A DNA stretch of 64,000 bases from Ceratotherium simum simum (Eukaryota; Chordata; Mammalia; Perissodactyla; Rhinocerotidae). The stretch covers positions 40,939,630-41,003,629 of the forward strand of contig NW_004454156.1 in assembly GCF_000283155.1 (NCBI RefSeq), in the 5' to 3' direction. The position numbers were made by a program, and so were the translations under genes. This document shows, one piece after another, positions 1-15,700 of the stretch. The notes below the pieces were generated by a model. It worked only from the letters and a program-made list of their open reading frames with translations, had not been told where the DNA came from and searched no databases. How positions within the stretch are numbered: the stretch's first letter is position 1; each line of letters opens with the position of its first letter.

Positions 1-623
1 CTTGTGTTCTTAATTTTTCTCTGAAATAGGACAGGTTAAACCAATACAGAAGTCTCCTATTTGAGGAGTAAGGCAATCTAGGCTAAGCCTTCTTAAAATT
101 ATCACACCTATGTTAAGGAAAATAACCTCCAAAATTATCAGTTACCTTGGCCATTTTTTCTTCTTCCTGTACCTCACAGTAAAAACTCATTTTTCAATCA
201 ATTTTCTTTTATTTTTATTTCTTAATTTTATGTAGTGAAACACAATATCAGAGATGAAAACTAGTGAATACTTTTCATTTTGCTTTGAGGTTACAGAAAA
301 ATTCGTTAATGCTTAGAGAACTTGTAAAAGTATAATTCTCTGTACACTGTCAAGCTAAAATGAAATATATAAACTATTCACACGTTTAATATCTGATGAA
401 ATATAGTAAGCTTTGGACATAAAATAGATTTAATAATTCCACTGCCAAAGAGTAATAGGTGTAATAGTTTCACATCTAGTATTAAGACATCATTATAAGT
501 CAAATTTTTGCATTAACACTTTTTATTACATGAAGTTCCTATAAATATAAATTATATTTCATATAACATATATTTCATATTTCACCCAAACAAAATCAAG
601 ACTAAAAAAAACAGAAAGCATAC

Positions 624-755
624 CTGAAGCAACAACAACACTGTAATTGTCCTGAAATCCATTTTCCGTCTTAACTTTTTCTTTCTCTTCTTGGTTTTTC
701 TTTTCTTTGTCATCTTTTTGTTCATTAATTAGTTTAGCAGTAATACTTGGTGTAT
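624..755 (-). CDS. BIRC6: BIRC6 local exon 36 (last in window)
   Basis: 132 nt, phase 1 to 1. It encodes [20 protein letters not shown], a Lys/Glu-rich probably disordered run, then [16 protein letters not shown]. The donor is GTATGC. Positions 1-623 are intron with nothing recognised. In the known protein the ubiquitin-like region follows soon after this exon. Confidence 0.96.
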
Positions 756-3700
756 CTGTAAGAAAATATTATGTAAAACACATTCCTTTTCAAAATTATT
801 AAGAAGGGAAGCAATAAACCTCAGGGGAAGATTATACAAGGTTATATTATCACTAATATGAAGGCAATATAAATAGATGTAGAAGAAATGCTATAAGAGA
901 AAGTCTGATATTTAATTCTTGCTGATATTAATTGAAAGGGACTCAACTACTGTTCTTAACCCAGGATACTTAAATTCCAATCTCTAGAAAATATCACATA
1001 TTACAACAGTACTATCTCTAGAGGCAATGAAAAACCACTACCACGAAAATTTGCTTTATTTTAGGCATAGTTCAATTTGCTTGCCACCTGCATCTAATTC
1101 TATCCTCATAACATGCATATCAAGAAAGAATGTTATTTTCAAAATAAGGGCACAGTCTTTAGCAAGGTCAGTGATACCTGTAAAGGGCAAATACAGAATT
1201 CAGCTCAGGACTCATCCTAAACCATTACATTAGACTTCTACTATACTACAAATGGAAGTATAAAGGAACAGATTTCACTAACAGAAATTTCTTGTTTTGT
1301 TATTTTTATTTAGTTAGGAATCAGACAATAAAGTAATATGTTTTACTAGTACTTTAAAAATGAATACTAAGGACTTTCACAGATAGTTATTGCTGCTCTC
1401 TGAATTAATACTTTCTCTCATTCCTTTGAATATGGCATGCTATTAAAAATCACGAAATAAATTGCCTTTTGATAGTTTATTTTTATGAAATTAAAAAATT
1501 TTGTAAACACCATAAATAATACATAATGCAACATTTTATTTAAAAAAAAAATAACCAAGCAACCCCAAATGGCAAAAAATAATTACATAAGTCAGAGTAA
1601 AATATTTAAGTAATAAAAAATTCACCCAATTAATTCACAGCATAAACAGACATGAAAACATGTAAAGATCATTAGGTGATAAGAATTTATATTCTTGGGC
1701 CAGCCCCGTGGCTTAGCTCTTAGGTGCACGCGCTCCAAGGCTGGCGGCCCGGGTTCGGATCCCAGGCGCACACCAATGCACTGCTTCTGCGGCCATGCTG
1801 GGGCCGCATCCCACATACAGCAACTAGAAGGATGTGCAGCTGTGACATACAACTATCTACTGGGGCTTTCGGGGGAAAAAAAAAAAAAAAAAAAAGAATT
1901 TATATTCTTTATTTTTATAATACTTTGTTGTCTAAGATTCCTCACTAAATAAAAGTAACAAAACAATAAATAGCGTTAATATAATGTTATCTCAATAAAT
2001 GCCACTCAAACACTAAAAGATATCACTAAGACAAATTTTTCTCAACTTTCTGTTTAAAATTATTCTGGTTTGGATTTCCACTTCTGGCCAAGATGAAATA
2101 ACAAAGACAAGATTTAAGATTTACTCTCCTACCTGAGATAACTAAAAATTAGGAAAATATATGAAATATAGTTTTCAGACACTGAACATCAGGAAGGCAA
2201 GACAGTGATGCCTGGGTGAGTGGAAACAAATGAGGTGAGCCCTAGGATTGCTCCAGCTTATTGTCTGGTGAATTTCCCAGGAAACAGCTCAGCACAACCC
2301 ACGTGTCACCCCAAGGTGAGGATACTGAGCTGGGAGTCCAGGAATACAAAAGCAGTTGGCTGCAGGGAAGAGAGATCTGCATAGAGAGAGAGCTTCAGAG
2401 ATCTACAAAGGGTCTCCTTTGAGTCTTTAGTGGATACCAATGAGCATTACATAACAGGAACCCACCTAAAGCCAGGGAAAGTACTTCTCAGAAGTAGCAA
2501 GGGGACCAACCCTCAGGTCTAAAATGAGGGTTGGAATATACAGTGTTCCCAATGCCTAGTGAATTCCTAACAAGAGTTCTCAGAAGGGTATTGCCTCAGT
2601 AGTGGGGGCAAATTAGCCCTAGACCTCCATTTTCAAATGTGGTATCCTACTGCTATTCCAACACAGTACTTATATAAATTAAATTCATTAAAATTAAAAC
2701 TTCAGTTCCTTAGTCTCACCAGACACATTTCATGTGCTCAACAGCTTCTCTACTAGGCAGTATAGGTTTATAAAAAATTTCCATCATCAGCAGTAAGTTC
2801 TGCCCTAGACTAAAAACCGCTCTAATAAAGCTTAAAAGCTGGCCCTAAAGACAACAGTCTGTTTTCAAGTAATATAACTACATCCCAGAACAAAATAAAA
2901 AATATTTATTAGAATATAAAAATATCCAGCACCCAAAAAAGTAAAAAAATAAAATTGACATTGTCTGGTATCCAATAAAAATTTCCAGGCAAATAAAGAA
3001 GCAATAATATACAATCCATGAGAAAAAAAATAATCAACATAAACAGACCAATGTATTCAAAATGATAGAGGAAAGCTTATACACTTTAAATAAGGACAAG
3101 AACATACAAAAAAGAACCAAACAGAACTTCTAACAGATTAAACACTGAAGAGAAACAGATCAGTCCATTTGAAGATAGAACAATATAAATTTATAATATT
3201 CATATATATAAATCCAAAATTTTAAAATAGAGGGGAAAAAAGGAACAGAGCTTCCGTGAGCTTTGAAACAACTTCAAGAGGCCTAATAAATGTGTAAGGG
3301 GAATCGCCAAGCGAGGCGAGAAATAGGGAGACAGAAAATATTTGAGAAAATTAGTCAAAAAATTTCCCAAATTGATGAAATTTATAAACTTACAGAATTA
3401 AGAAAGTCAACAAACCTAAATCATAAGAAATACAAGGAAAACTACAAGGCATATTACTTGATAATAATAATCAAATTGTTTAAAATCAATGACACAAATT
3501 TGTAAAAGCAAAAATATTGACATAACATTTATTATTTGAAAGTGATATAGTCAAAACCTACGGGAAGTGGGTAAAATTACGGATCAAACAACTTTGGATT
3601 TCTTGTTTTCATACATGTTAATAAAATATATATGCATGTATAAACATACTGCAAAATATGGCTAACGATCATAAACACACTTTCAAGGACCAAAGCATTG

Positions 3701-6700
3701 CTAAACAGAGGTTAAATTCACCCAGTGTTTCATGTTTGCTCAGGACTCGTTGTTGGACTTTTTACTAGGATGCAATGTTCTTCCAAAGCAATCAGTTTAG
3801 TTTTAAAATTTTTAGGTAATAAAGGGAACTATTTTGTAAAATATTCTAAATGATAGACCATGACATTTTAGACATTCTTTTAAACAAAAATGTTAAAATT
3901 TCAGTTATTTTGTACTGTGTCTATACTTTTCCATTATCAAGTTAAATGTACGAAATCTCAAAAACTGAACTTCAGTACTCTTCCCCACTTCCTTCAATTT
4001 ACTAATTAATTTTTCATTTTTTCCTCATCATGTAGAAGGGACGACTTCAGAGCTATGTTAGAAAAAAGTTTATAAAATCAAATTTTCAAAAAAGTTTACC
4101 TGTAACAAATAAGGTAGACATTTTCAAATAAGAAAAAATGTTATTTATACATTTATAATAATATTCTATTTTATTGTATAAGTTGCAAAAATTTAGGAAA
4201 GAATTACAATTTCATGTGTTGTGTTAGATGTAGTGAGTAAAACTGGAAAAGAATCTTTTCTACTTTATTTTCTACAAGTGATCATATCCATTCATGTGGT
4301 TTAACTTACCATCTATGTACGGTAACAACTCCCAAATCTCTTCAACCCAGTCTTTTATTCTAAGCTTAGATTTCTATTTCCAACTGATAGACATCTCTAG
4401 CTTTTTTCTGAAATACTAACTTCCTTCAGTTATCAATGTTGCTTAAAGACTTAGGAACCCCCTGTAATGTACACAGATAGAAACATACTTAAACTAGAAG
4501 GCAAATGTTTAAATTTTCAGTTTATTTTTTAATCTGATGACATATATAAGATCATAAATACTTTGAGGGGCAGAATATGTGTCTTGCTTACTTTTACATC
4601 CCTAGAACAAATTACTGAGCTTACACCTAGAAAATACTCAATGAATTCATTCACTGATTAGGACTTCTGAAAGGCAATAAACTCAAACTATCTATAAGCG
4701 ATCTGCACTCTCCCTTTCAAAAACTGCTTTTACTTTAATACCTCTATGCCATTTAAAGGCATTATCTGGGAGCTTTTGAAATATAGGCAAGAAACCTAGA
4801 AGAAAAGTTCTCCCTGCTTTCTTAACTATTATAAACAATAAGGTCACCAGTAAAATCTACTTCATTTTCATCTCTTGACCACTCAATATAAATCTTCCCC
4901 AGATTTAGTAAAGATTAATTACTTAGAATCCTGTCATCCAACCTAATACGCCGCAATCTATCTACTATAAAACACCCAGATGGATTATTGTGTGAAAATT
5001 ACATCAGTGGCTTCCCATAGCTTGTCTATATTTCCCACTGCCCATCTGTCATTAACATACATAACACACATCACACCAGAAGAACTATCGGTGCTGGAAT
5101 ACATTGTACATTATGTCCACTTCATCAGCTTCTTACTCATGCTTCAAAATGTGAAGATATCTTGACCTTTCCTAGTCATTAAATGGTTGCTGAGTGAGTG
5201 GTTGCAGTAAAATAAAGTTACGAAAATAATAAAATTCCACATAGATCTGACATAAAGTTAAAGAAAAATCAGTATTTAAATCTGACTTGCCTGACACTCG
5301 GTCAAGAACTTCTGACAATGTTGTCGAAACCGGCAAATGAAGTGTACGGAACTTGTGGCCTGCTCCATACATTGGATGCTGGATGACATGGCTAGTAGCA
5401 TTAATTCTGCCTTTGTACAGCTGAAAATTAATTTGAAAGAAATCAAGAAGTGATTTTTTGAAATGCATATCATTACAAAACAATTTCAAAAGCATAAAAG
5501 AATTAAAAAATTCAATAATGCACACACTATAGGAAGGGTTTATTTTACAAATTTCTTCAAACGTGGCACATTTATTTGCCAAGTGATCTGTGGCCAACTT
5601 TTGCATTAGCACTACTATACCTAATATTCTGTCACTTTTCTCCCAAATCAAATCATACTATTCATGGTAAAGTATAACTAGGTTATTCTAGACAGGGAGG
5701 GTTATCTAAAAGAGATTTTTAAGTTCTAACATTAGGTATAAAAGTTGTCCTAGTTTCAGGTTGCTATATTAGAAATTAAAACATTGAGATAACTGCAAGC
5801 TCTGACAGGAAATTACAAAATATCTTTACATAGAGTTAATCATTAAGATTTAATTTAACTGTTAAATACTCACTGGACAGGGAGACTGAAGAAACATTGT
5901 CACTTTCTCATCTTCCAGCATCAACTGCAAAAATAATCTACGTACAAACCCTGAAATGTTTCCTGATGTTGGAAGGTTTCCTCTTTGAGGAGATGTCTGA
6001 AATAGTTCACAAAGAACCTAGCAAGGCAAGAGATTTAAAAAGTTAAATGCAGCATTTATTTGTAGCTTTGTACATTGAAGAATAAAGAGGAAATTAAGAA
6101 TGCGGATTAACAAGTACATTTGAATTCATCAAATCAGTAATTAAAGAACACATTATTTCATCTTAAAATATATAAATACAGAAGCAGATGAAAAATTAAA
6201 CGTGCAACAAAAATTTCTGTGGATAAGAGAAATTATTACTATAGGGTTTTCACATAATAAATACCCAGCATAACTAACTTAGTTCTAACTTTAGTCAATA
6301 TGGATGTGGTTAGAAAAAAGTATATTAAAAATATAAAACAAAACCTTAACGAGAAGCTGAGAGATGATAATTAGGCCAGAAAGCAACAGGACACAAATTT
6401 CATGCTACCCAGAGGCACAAACCAAATTTTCAAATACCCACATTCATGGAATTGATTTAAATTGGTAACTGAATCATTTCTTTTTAATTAGACACATTAA
6501 GCAGATATAGTTTCCCCAAAATTAGTTACTTTAGGCAGTAAAGTATCTTCCTCTTCTTCTAAATAAAGTTAAATCATTCAGTATTTTTGGAAAATTGTGA
6601 TAGCTATCCTTCTAGATATTAATAAAGTTTGACCTGAATAAGCAGTATCAAATAAGGAGGTAACAAAAGCAGCTGAGGGCCAGCCTGGTGGCGTAATGGT

Positions 6701-9700
6701 TAAGTTTGCGCACTCCACTCCAGTGGCCTGGGGTTCCCAGGTTTGGATCCTGGGTGTGGACCTACGCATCGCTTACCAAGCCACGCTGTGGCAGGCGTCC
6801 TACATAAAGTAGAGGAAGATGGGCACGGATGTTAGCTCAGGGCCAGTCTTTCCCAGCAAAAAGAGGGGGATTGGCAACGGATGTTAGCGCAGGGCGGATC
6901 TTCCTCACAACAACAACAACAAAAAAGCAGCTGATTCCTATTTATTGGAGTCTACCATGTCTCAGACAGGCTCTACGCTAAATACTCTACCTGCATTACA
7001 ATATTTACTCCTCCTCAAAAAAAATCTCTGAGGCAGGTATTACTATCTCCATTTTACAGGTTAAGCAACCATTTAAGGTCACAACAGTTAGAAAAGAGCA
7101 GAATCTGGCAAAAAGCAACTAGAATTAGTCTCAAGATAAGTCTAGCTTTTTTGGCCCCATGGATTTAATACAATAAAATCATCTTTCAGAGTTTTAATGT
7201 AATTTGTCAGGAATCTCCTATCTGAAACCTACTCTAACGTCTGCTTCATTAGAAGCAAACCAACAGTTATACCAATCCAGTTAGAACAAAACGCAATGCC
7301 TCAATGTATATGAGGCACTCAATGACTACCTTCAAGTGATCAATCCTGTTCCAGCAGCTGAAGTGTTGTTCTTTTGGGCTTGTTCTTTTTATTTGGGGCA
7401 GTTTTTATAAAGGAGGAATGTATGATCTATAGCTAGAATCTCCATGAATGTGCCCATTTTCTCATAAAAAATAACTGATTTATGTGACAGTTCAGGGGAG
7501 GAGGGAGGAGATATCAGTACCTTAATTATGGTTTCAATTTAGATCCTTAAACACACCCAACCCCAAACTTTACCATCACCTGGCCTTAATACATGCCCCT
7601 TTCTTAATTGATTTCACAAGTGCTATATGATAGCATATTAAATAAGACACCTAAAACATAAGCCAGTTTCCTACTCTTACCTGTGCCATCAGCTTCTGAT
7701 TATTAGGGTGGCATGAAATGCACTGTAGAAAGAATGCAACGGTTGCATTCTCAATTGCTGTCCTCTGCTGAGTAGTCAATCCTGTTGTAGCAGCTGAAGA
7801 AAGAGAAGCTGGTCTTGCACTGGTTTGTTGTGTACCTAAATTATGTCCTCCAGAAGTGGACCCAGAGTGACACAATAAAAACAGAAGTGCTGTCCATAGT
7901 GGATTGACTTCAGACCCACCGAGCCAGTCTTTCATAATATGGCTATTGCCAACTTCTGTCAAAAACCTAAGAATAGGAGCAACCAGGTCTGCTGTGATAG
8001 GCATCTTATTACATTGTTGTGGAACGTGATGCCGCCTGAGTTTGTCCTGGGAAATATCTATTGACTGAGCAATGCTTTCTGAGTAAGAAATGTGGCTAAA
8101 GCAGAAACTAGCCAGACTCCTCACAAGAAGAGAAGGCAAACCTGAGTCCAATAATTGTTTGATAGCTTCTGGAGATTGAGAAGAGGAAGCAAGGGTTGCC
8201 AAATGTGATTCAGTCAGTGTGAGAGGCGCTTGTGCATTTTTAGAGTCATCTGTTAAAGATGAACTAAGATCTTGCTTTTTGCTATCATCTGTCATGGATA
8301 GTCTGTGGTGACACTGCACTGGAGGAGGGGTAATTCCCATCCAGCCCATGAGCAAAGAAAAATAACTTGGGTGTATGTGACACATCGAGCAAAGTAGACT
8401 GTCAACAGCTTTCTTCAAAACCATATTGCAGGGAAGAGACATGGACCAATTAAAAAGTAACCTAGGGGAATAAAAGATACCATGTTGACAATACATATAT
8501 ATTTTTAGAAAGACCTCACCGCTTCAAATATTTATATTAGAGATCACTCTGACGAAAGTTATAGGTTATTTGACATTAAATATTAGGACATTATAAGATT
8601 TCAGAAGACTGCTTGTGAGACACATTATTAAGTATTTAGGCAGACTGGAGGTTAGATTAGACATAAAATGAGTACAGAAAACCAAGAGATCTATATTAAC
8701 ATGATTCTACCATTTTGTGTGTGACCTCAAAAAAGTCACAGAGAAACAATGAAAAATTATACCAAAGAAATGTTTAGATTGAACTGATATGATTGATGGC
8801 TTAAATTCAAGTTTGCAAACTGAAAACTGTTAGTGAGTTTCACTAGCAAGCAATGGATTATACCAACAGGCAGGGCCAAAAATGAAAATGACAGACTAGA
8901 GGACAAAAGACCAATCTTTTATGAGTCATGGAACTCTTCAGAAATAAATATAATATTCTGCTACAGACTTAGCAATTTTCAGGCAGTAAGTTCAGCAAAG
9001 CCTCAGCTGAGTATGGTGTAGAAATGTGGGTAAGTGGAAACCACTTGTTAAAAGAACAATTGTAATGGCCGTCTGGAAAGTAGTAAAAACAACTAATCGT
9101 AAAAACGGTCTAAAGTAATAAGTCTTTCAAAAATTCTCACAATACTTTTCCTTCATAGTTGCACATTAAAGACAAAAGAATCTAGTGGGTAAATCTGCAA
9201 ATGAGAATAAACATTATGAACTGTGGAAGCACACATTAGACATTCCAATTATAGGTGGGAAAAGAAGTCAATGACACTAATACATCTCAAAACACAAAGA
9301 GGAAAAAAAAAAACCCATGAAGACTCGTTAAATTTGTATGACATCTTATTCCAAAATTATACCTGGGGCCAGCCCCGTGGTGTAGCGGTTAAGTGCACAC
9401 GCTCCGCTGCTGGCGGCCCGGGGTTCAGATCCCGGGCGTGCACCGATGCACCGCTTGTCAGGCCATGCTGTGGCGGCATCCCATATAAAGTGGAGGAAGA
9501 TGGCCACAAATGTTAGCCCAGGGCCAGTCTTCCTCAGCAAAAAGAGGAGGATTGGCGTGGATGTTAGCTCAGGGCTGATCTTCCTCACACACACACACAA
9601 AAAATTATACCTGATTATATTTAACTACTATTTTCAAAGTATTATTTTTATCCAAATAAGCACATAAAATACTGTTTCATCAAGTGAAAACCTCAAGTGA

Positions 9701-12700
9701 TCTAGCACTGGGAGGAAAAAAAAAAGATTTCGCTAATCATACTTACTCAAAGAGCTCTCGGTCCAGCAGTGCTGGTAAGTCATACTCAACAAGCAGTTCA
9801 TAACTATGCCATAAAATTGCTGATACACAGTGCAAATGAGAAGGAGATGGCATTAGAAGACCATACTCTATTGTTGAAGAATTAGGGCACATGTAACTCA
9901 TCCTGCCACTTCTCTTCATAGCAGCCACTCTTGCAGAATCACTGACCCATTTTAACAAGGCCTGAATTCTTAAAAGAAGAAAATATAATCAAATAACAAA
10001 TTATACCACAACTGATATTTAATATGGATAAATATCACCACTGCATGTGAACAAAGCATTTACGAGAATAACATACTAATTGTTCTTGATAATTTTAATC
10101 TAAAATAGGAGGGAAAAAGAACTATAATAGCAATAAGGAGATAGTTCTAGTTTTCCAATAACCTTACCGATCTCAACCAATGAAAATGTTTGTGATAACG
10201 CAACTATCATTCAGCAAATAAACAGTGATTAATTCTCACCTCACTTATGACAAAATATATAAATACCTAAAATTATAGGATACACAGCTTAACAAACTCA
10301 CTCTCTCCTCTAAATTGCCTCTCATTTTATGACAAATTCACACAAGGTAGATCAGTGATCTGGAGCCAGTTCTTCACTGCGAAGAATCTCAGAGGCAATA
10401 CAGTAGGTTTTGTACTTCTGGCTCCCAACCATAAAATACTAGTAGCAGCCACCCACCCTCCTTCACTCTGACAACAGAGTACAGCCCCAACACACATACC
10501 TTTTCAAGTGCCACCTACCCTCAAACCCCTGGAGCTGGGGACCACTAAATTAAAGCAAAACTTTTTAAAGCAATAATGCTCTGGAGTTTGTATTTAAAAA
10601 AGGGGGTGGGAGGAATAAGATTTATTGCCAAGTATCTAAAACACTGTATTTATCTGTTTTTGTTTGCTTTCAAATTTCTAGTTTAGACCACAAGAATCTT
10701 TGTTTCAGGGTAAAAGAAACAGGGTTCGAAAGGTATATAATACTACTTAATCCCTCACTCTACCCTCAAGGACTTAAGGATAAGAAGCCTTTAAATTTCA
10801 TATAATAGGCAATAAAGACAAGTTAGAGAAAGGGAAGGGAGATGAAACAATTAGGAAAGAGTACCATTTTCTCAGTACATAGCAGCGAACAATCTTGTTA
10901 TTAACATCAGTTCTGAAACATCCATGTTTTGAAAAGCATTATGCAGAGAAAATAATTTTATTAAGTGTAATTTTCTCCTTATGATAAAAAACTATTAAAA
11001 ATTTAAATAATCATAAGCAATTTCAAGAAATTTTTTTTCTAGAAAAATATTTAACAAACTTTTTGTATATTTCTTAACCTGATTAACTATTACGCTTCAA
11101 ATTTGGCATAAATTCCTTTTTATTTTTCTCAAAAAATAGTCCAATCTATTTTTAAATATAATATAGTTATACGTTTACATATAGCAAAGAGTTTAATGGA
11201 AAAGAAGTTAGCCTATTTAATATTCTGAAGTTATCATGCTGAAAATAAATTTACTTTGTTAAATATGTCACAAACATTTTTAATCTAGAGAATGTGAAAG
11301 CAATTAGCTTAAAATAAGTGAAAGCTATTACATTATCAGTGATTAAGTAACAATTTTTCTCAGACACCTTCACTGCCTGGCACTCTATTCCATACCACCA
11401 AGTCTAACCTATGTAAATCTCCCCTTGTGAGTGACACTGCTCTGTCTCCTCAATCCTGGAGGCACAAAGCCAGACTCAATCAACTTGGTCTCTCTAGAAT
11501 CTCACACAGTGCCAGGCATATAGCAGCTACTCAGTAAGTACCTATAAAAATGAGTAAGTAGCCACCAAAAAATTAATAATTTGTTAATAATTTATGAAGA
11601 AATTAAGAAAATACCAAATGATTTATTTTAAATACAAATTAATCAAAATATTAAAGGCTATTAATTGGATATAAAATATCTTATATATTTAAAAGGATAT
11701 TAACTCAGGAAATAATCTCTAGCATAAAGATTATTTAGAATCACACAGTCTATAAATATGTTCTTCTGATACAGATGACATACATAAAACTGGAAAATGC
11801 CAAAGCATCACTCAAAAATTTATCAACAAAAACATGTTTCAAAAATACTTGGAGTTCTTATCAATTTGGAGGTAGAAGACATCAAGGAAGAACTACATTA
11901 GTAAAACTCATCTAAAATTACCTATACTGAAAGATCACTAAATATTTAGGTGAAATGTTCAGATATTATTTACTTGGTATGACAGTGTTTCACTTTGTGG
12001 TAGGAAGCAGGAGAAACAACGGTAGAGAGTCCAATGAAAAGCTGTCAATGAATAGTATAAATAATCAATAATCACAAGTAATCAATCAAAACAGTCCAAG
12101 TACCTAATATGGGCACAACATTCCTATATTCACACACATTTAGTAAGTACTACCTAAGATAGACAGTATGATTATGACATCAACAACTTATAAAGAGCCC
12201 ATCATAACATGTTGACATAGAAATATATTTAATGTTTTATTCCAATCCATTTCTCAAAAGCAATATTGACTAAGAATTCTACTTGAGTTCAAATATGCTT
12301 ACAATATGTCCAAATATGTGAAAATCTCTAGAAGTTGCATCATGTAAACCATACAGGTAAATGTACAATGTAATCAACAGTCTCATCAACTTTTATGAAA
12401 GGATCTAAGGAGAAAGTATCACAAGTAACATTCACTACGTGTGACTATGTGTTTGTGTGTCCTTAAATGAAAAATGAGATCATCATATACCTGTCTTTTG
12501 TTCCAGGATCCTGAGTTGTTCCAAGCTGGTAAAGAATATCTATTGTAGAGTCAGAAGAGAGTCCATTCAGTCTTCCAAAGAGTAAAGGGCTATTCAAATC
12601 TTGAAACAAAGAAAGAAAAGAAAAAGTTTTGCTAAATAAGCAAACGAGATGGGAAGATTTGCTCAATTTAATCTTAAATTATTCATTAAAAATAACTTTT

Positions 12701-15700
12701 CTGTAAATTCCAACAACAAAAAACAACTCCAAAAATAATGAAGCGATAATGGAAGCTAATTTCAGAAACAGAATTAATCACAAATACCACGTAGTCCACC
12801 TGTCATTACTTTGAAGATACGTAAAAATCATAACATCGAAGTTAACTGTCACCTGTCGGATCACTGCCTGATGCTGCACAATTTCTCAGAAGAATGTCTA
12901 TAAGTTTTAGGCCAATTCTAGTAGACTGCAGTCCTATTTTTACAAGCACGACCTCAATGTTGGGTGAATGCATTCCACAGTACGGGGACATCAATAAGGC
13001 AGCACAAGTCTGTAGCAGATTTGCAGTCGGTGCAGCTGCACTTGCCATCATTCCTTCCAGATCACTTATGTGAGTAAGACAATGATGTAATAACCGTAAC
13101 CATCCAATACTGAAATACATAACACAAAATGGCTTATATGGTAAATTTAAGTAACTCAAATTATTTCATGGGTAAAACAAAGCTTCTTGAAGATCAACAT
13201 TGTTGTGTTGTGTTGTGTTTCATAAACAGCACCAATCTCTGTAAAAAATAAAATGTTTTATAAGACTGTAACATCAATAAAGAATTAAAAACATAGTACG
13301 CTTCCCCTATAACATAGGGGAATAGCATTTAGGAACAATGTGTTTGCTTTTTTTCAATTAGCCAGGAAATGCTTTTATATATACATATATTTACATGTAT
13401 AAACACAAACTTCATAGAATCATAGACTTGCAAAACTACAAAGTCTTGCCAGCGTGGGAATCAAAAAGAAACCCTAAATTTTTTTACCAGGCAAAACTTT
13501 CAATAAAATCAGTCTATAAAATTCCCAACCATCAAAACTTACCAGAAGAATAAAAATTAAATGATGTATTCAGGTCTTTGGTTAGTTTGTATGGTTCAAA
13601 TCTAACCCTTCTGCTGACTGGCATTTAGGAATTACTACAAAAGACTAGGTACCTGTCTATATGGTCAATTTGTATGGTTCAGATGTACTCCTGGTAATAG
13701 GCATATGGAAATTCTTATATTAGACTATAATCCAAAAAACTGGAACTCATACTCACATATACCACACTGTGGATTATCTCAAGGATTAAAGACACATAAA
13801 TCTCAATTTTAACCAGACTCAAGCTTCTGTTTCTGCAGAATTATTGTCTCTACTACACTTAATAAAATTATGATATTATATAGATACCTATGGAACAAAG
13901 AAATTTCTAAACCTAAAAAAGAAAGAAACCACAGAATAAATAATTTCATAAACGGCACAGAAAGTTTTTTTAAGGGTGAGAAATAAACATACCTTGTTTT
14001 GGATACTTGATCTTCAGATGGAAGAAAGGGATTATTGACTGTTGCTGAAGAAGTGGTACCAAAAGCAGTGAGGCCCAGCAATTTAATTTGTGAAAGGCCT
14101 AATGTGCTGGCATCTCGTGGACGATGGAGTCTAAGGCAGACAGCAGAAGCTACTTCAGCTTTCACAAGCTGAATTTTTATGTAGGTGAGACCACTTGTGA
14201 CAACAGGAGTGGACAAAGGTAGCATATTTACTCCATCTGCACTTACTTCAACAGACACTGAGGATGGGCAGGCTGTAGGAAGACAAAAATTGAACAATTA
14301 CTAAAGAAAAAGTGAACTAGACTTCATATTTTAGTGGAAAGCCCAGTAAAACAGCAGCTTTCAGTTATATTCATTATGAACGTGTAAAAAGAAAATTTAT
14401 ACACCAAATCATACTTTGTCACTGACTTTCACCTTAACTGATTTTGGAGCTATTTTCCAACATAAAATATGAATTCCACAACATAATAAAAATTGTTTAA
14501 AAAACTCGAACATTCAGCTAACAGAAGAATAATTGAAGATATGCAATCCATGAGTACTTGATTCTCACCAAAAGGCAATTACTCTGCTATTTCGATTTTA
14601 CTCAGAATTATCACCAACAATATGGGACATCTGATCAATATGCTATGTTTTACTGTTATAAATAATTTGGGAAGAATGTAATTAAAAAAAAGTGCTTTTC
14701 CAGCAACTCATTATTTCACTACTGCCATATTGCATTGATTTTAAACATAGCTAAGTTGAGAAATTGCTTTCACTTTTAATCTTTTGTTTCCCTTTCAAAA
14801 TTTAACCAAACACCTAGAAGTTTTTTTTAAAAAGCACTTCCTACCAAAATTTAAGGAGGCCCAATCAAGTAACAACTGGCAGCTGCTATGGGAAAATTAT
14901 TTCTTTCTAACATAACATGGAAGCCCATATAATAAATTTTCTATCAACTAAAACAACCTTTGCATTTTGATTTTGATTTCAATTGTAAAATTAGGAAATA
15001 ACTTTTATTGTATGCCAATTACATACCAGGTTTACAATGAGAACAAGACAAGTCACATCAATTTTTAAATTTAACCTTCATAACCTTTTGAGATAAATAT
15101 TATCCACATTTTAAGTATGTTGACAGAGTCAAAGAGATTAAGTAATCCAAATCCCCACATGAACAAATGGCACAGTTTATATTCCAGGCCATGTTTGATT
15201 CTAAAAGCTATGTTATTTCCACTGAAACACAATATATCTTCAATTTGTGCTCCAATCCAATAATAAAACCAAAACGTTTTATTAAGCACACTTAATGTAG
15301 GGAACACCTAAACTATTGATTTTTCACGATGAACCGAGTTCTCCTTTGGAACATTCTTCCTATCTCAATTCCCATGTGCAAATTCTAGCCATACTTCAAA
15401 GCCACCATTTACCTGAACCACTCTTTCTCTTTCCAAATAAAAGCAATTTCTTCCTTATCTTATATTATCCCCTAAGTCTTATACTGACTTACATTTTTAC
15501 CATGTAATATAGTTATTTTTTTCACCTGCTAAAACATTGTGGATTAGTGTTATTTTCCTTTTACCATTTATTCATTATATCTGTTTTTATCTAAGAAGTG
15601 TGGATTCCACAACTATATTAATAACAATAGCCTAACCTTGCAAATAACTGGAAAAATTTATTCTTCCAAATATGCCAGGGATGTACAAAATATCCTATAG

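Larger units (their letters stand above)
756..5290 (-). other. BIRC6: BIRC6 GC-AG intron (between exons 35 and 36)
   Basis: 4.5 kb intron with the donor CAG/GCAAGT and a normal TTACAG acceptor. Contents: a SINE (1697), an L1 5' fragment (2070-3510) and an L2 trace (4540). The stretches 760-1680 and 3511-4530 show nothing I can name. Part of 4900-5165 vaguely recalls L2 but is too diverged to call. Confidence 0.85.

Noticed and set aside
1622..1952. Overlapping open frames on both strands
   Set aside because: They lie inside an ERE-type SINE and its poly-A. The same frames recur at the other SINE copies.
5172..5651. 159-codon open frame on the minus strand
   Set aside because: Only 5291-5420 is coding (BIRC6 exon 35); the rest is intron read-through.
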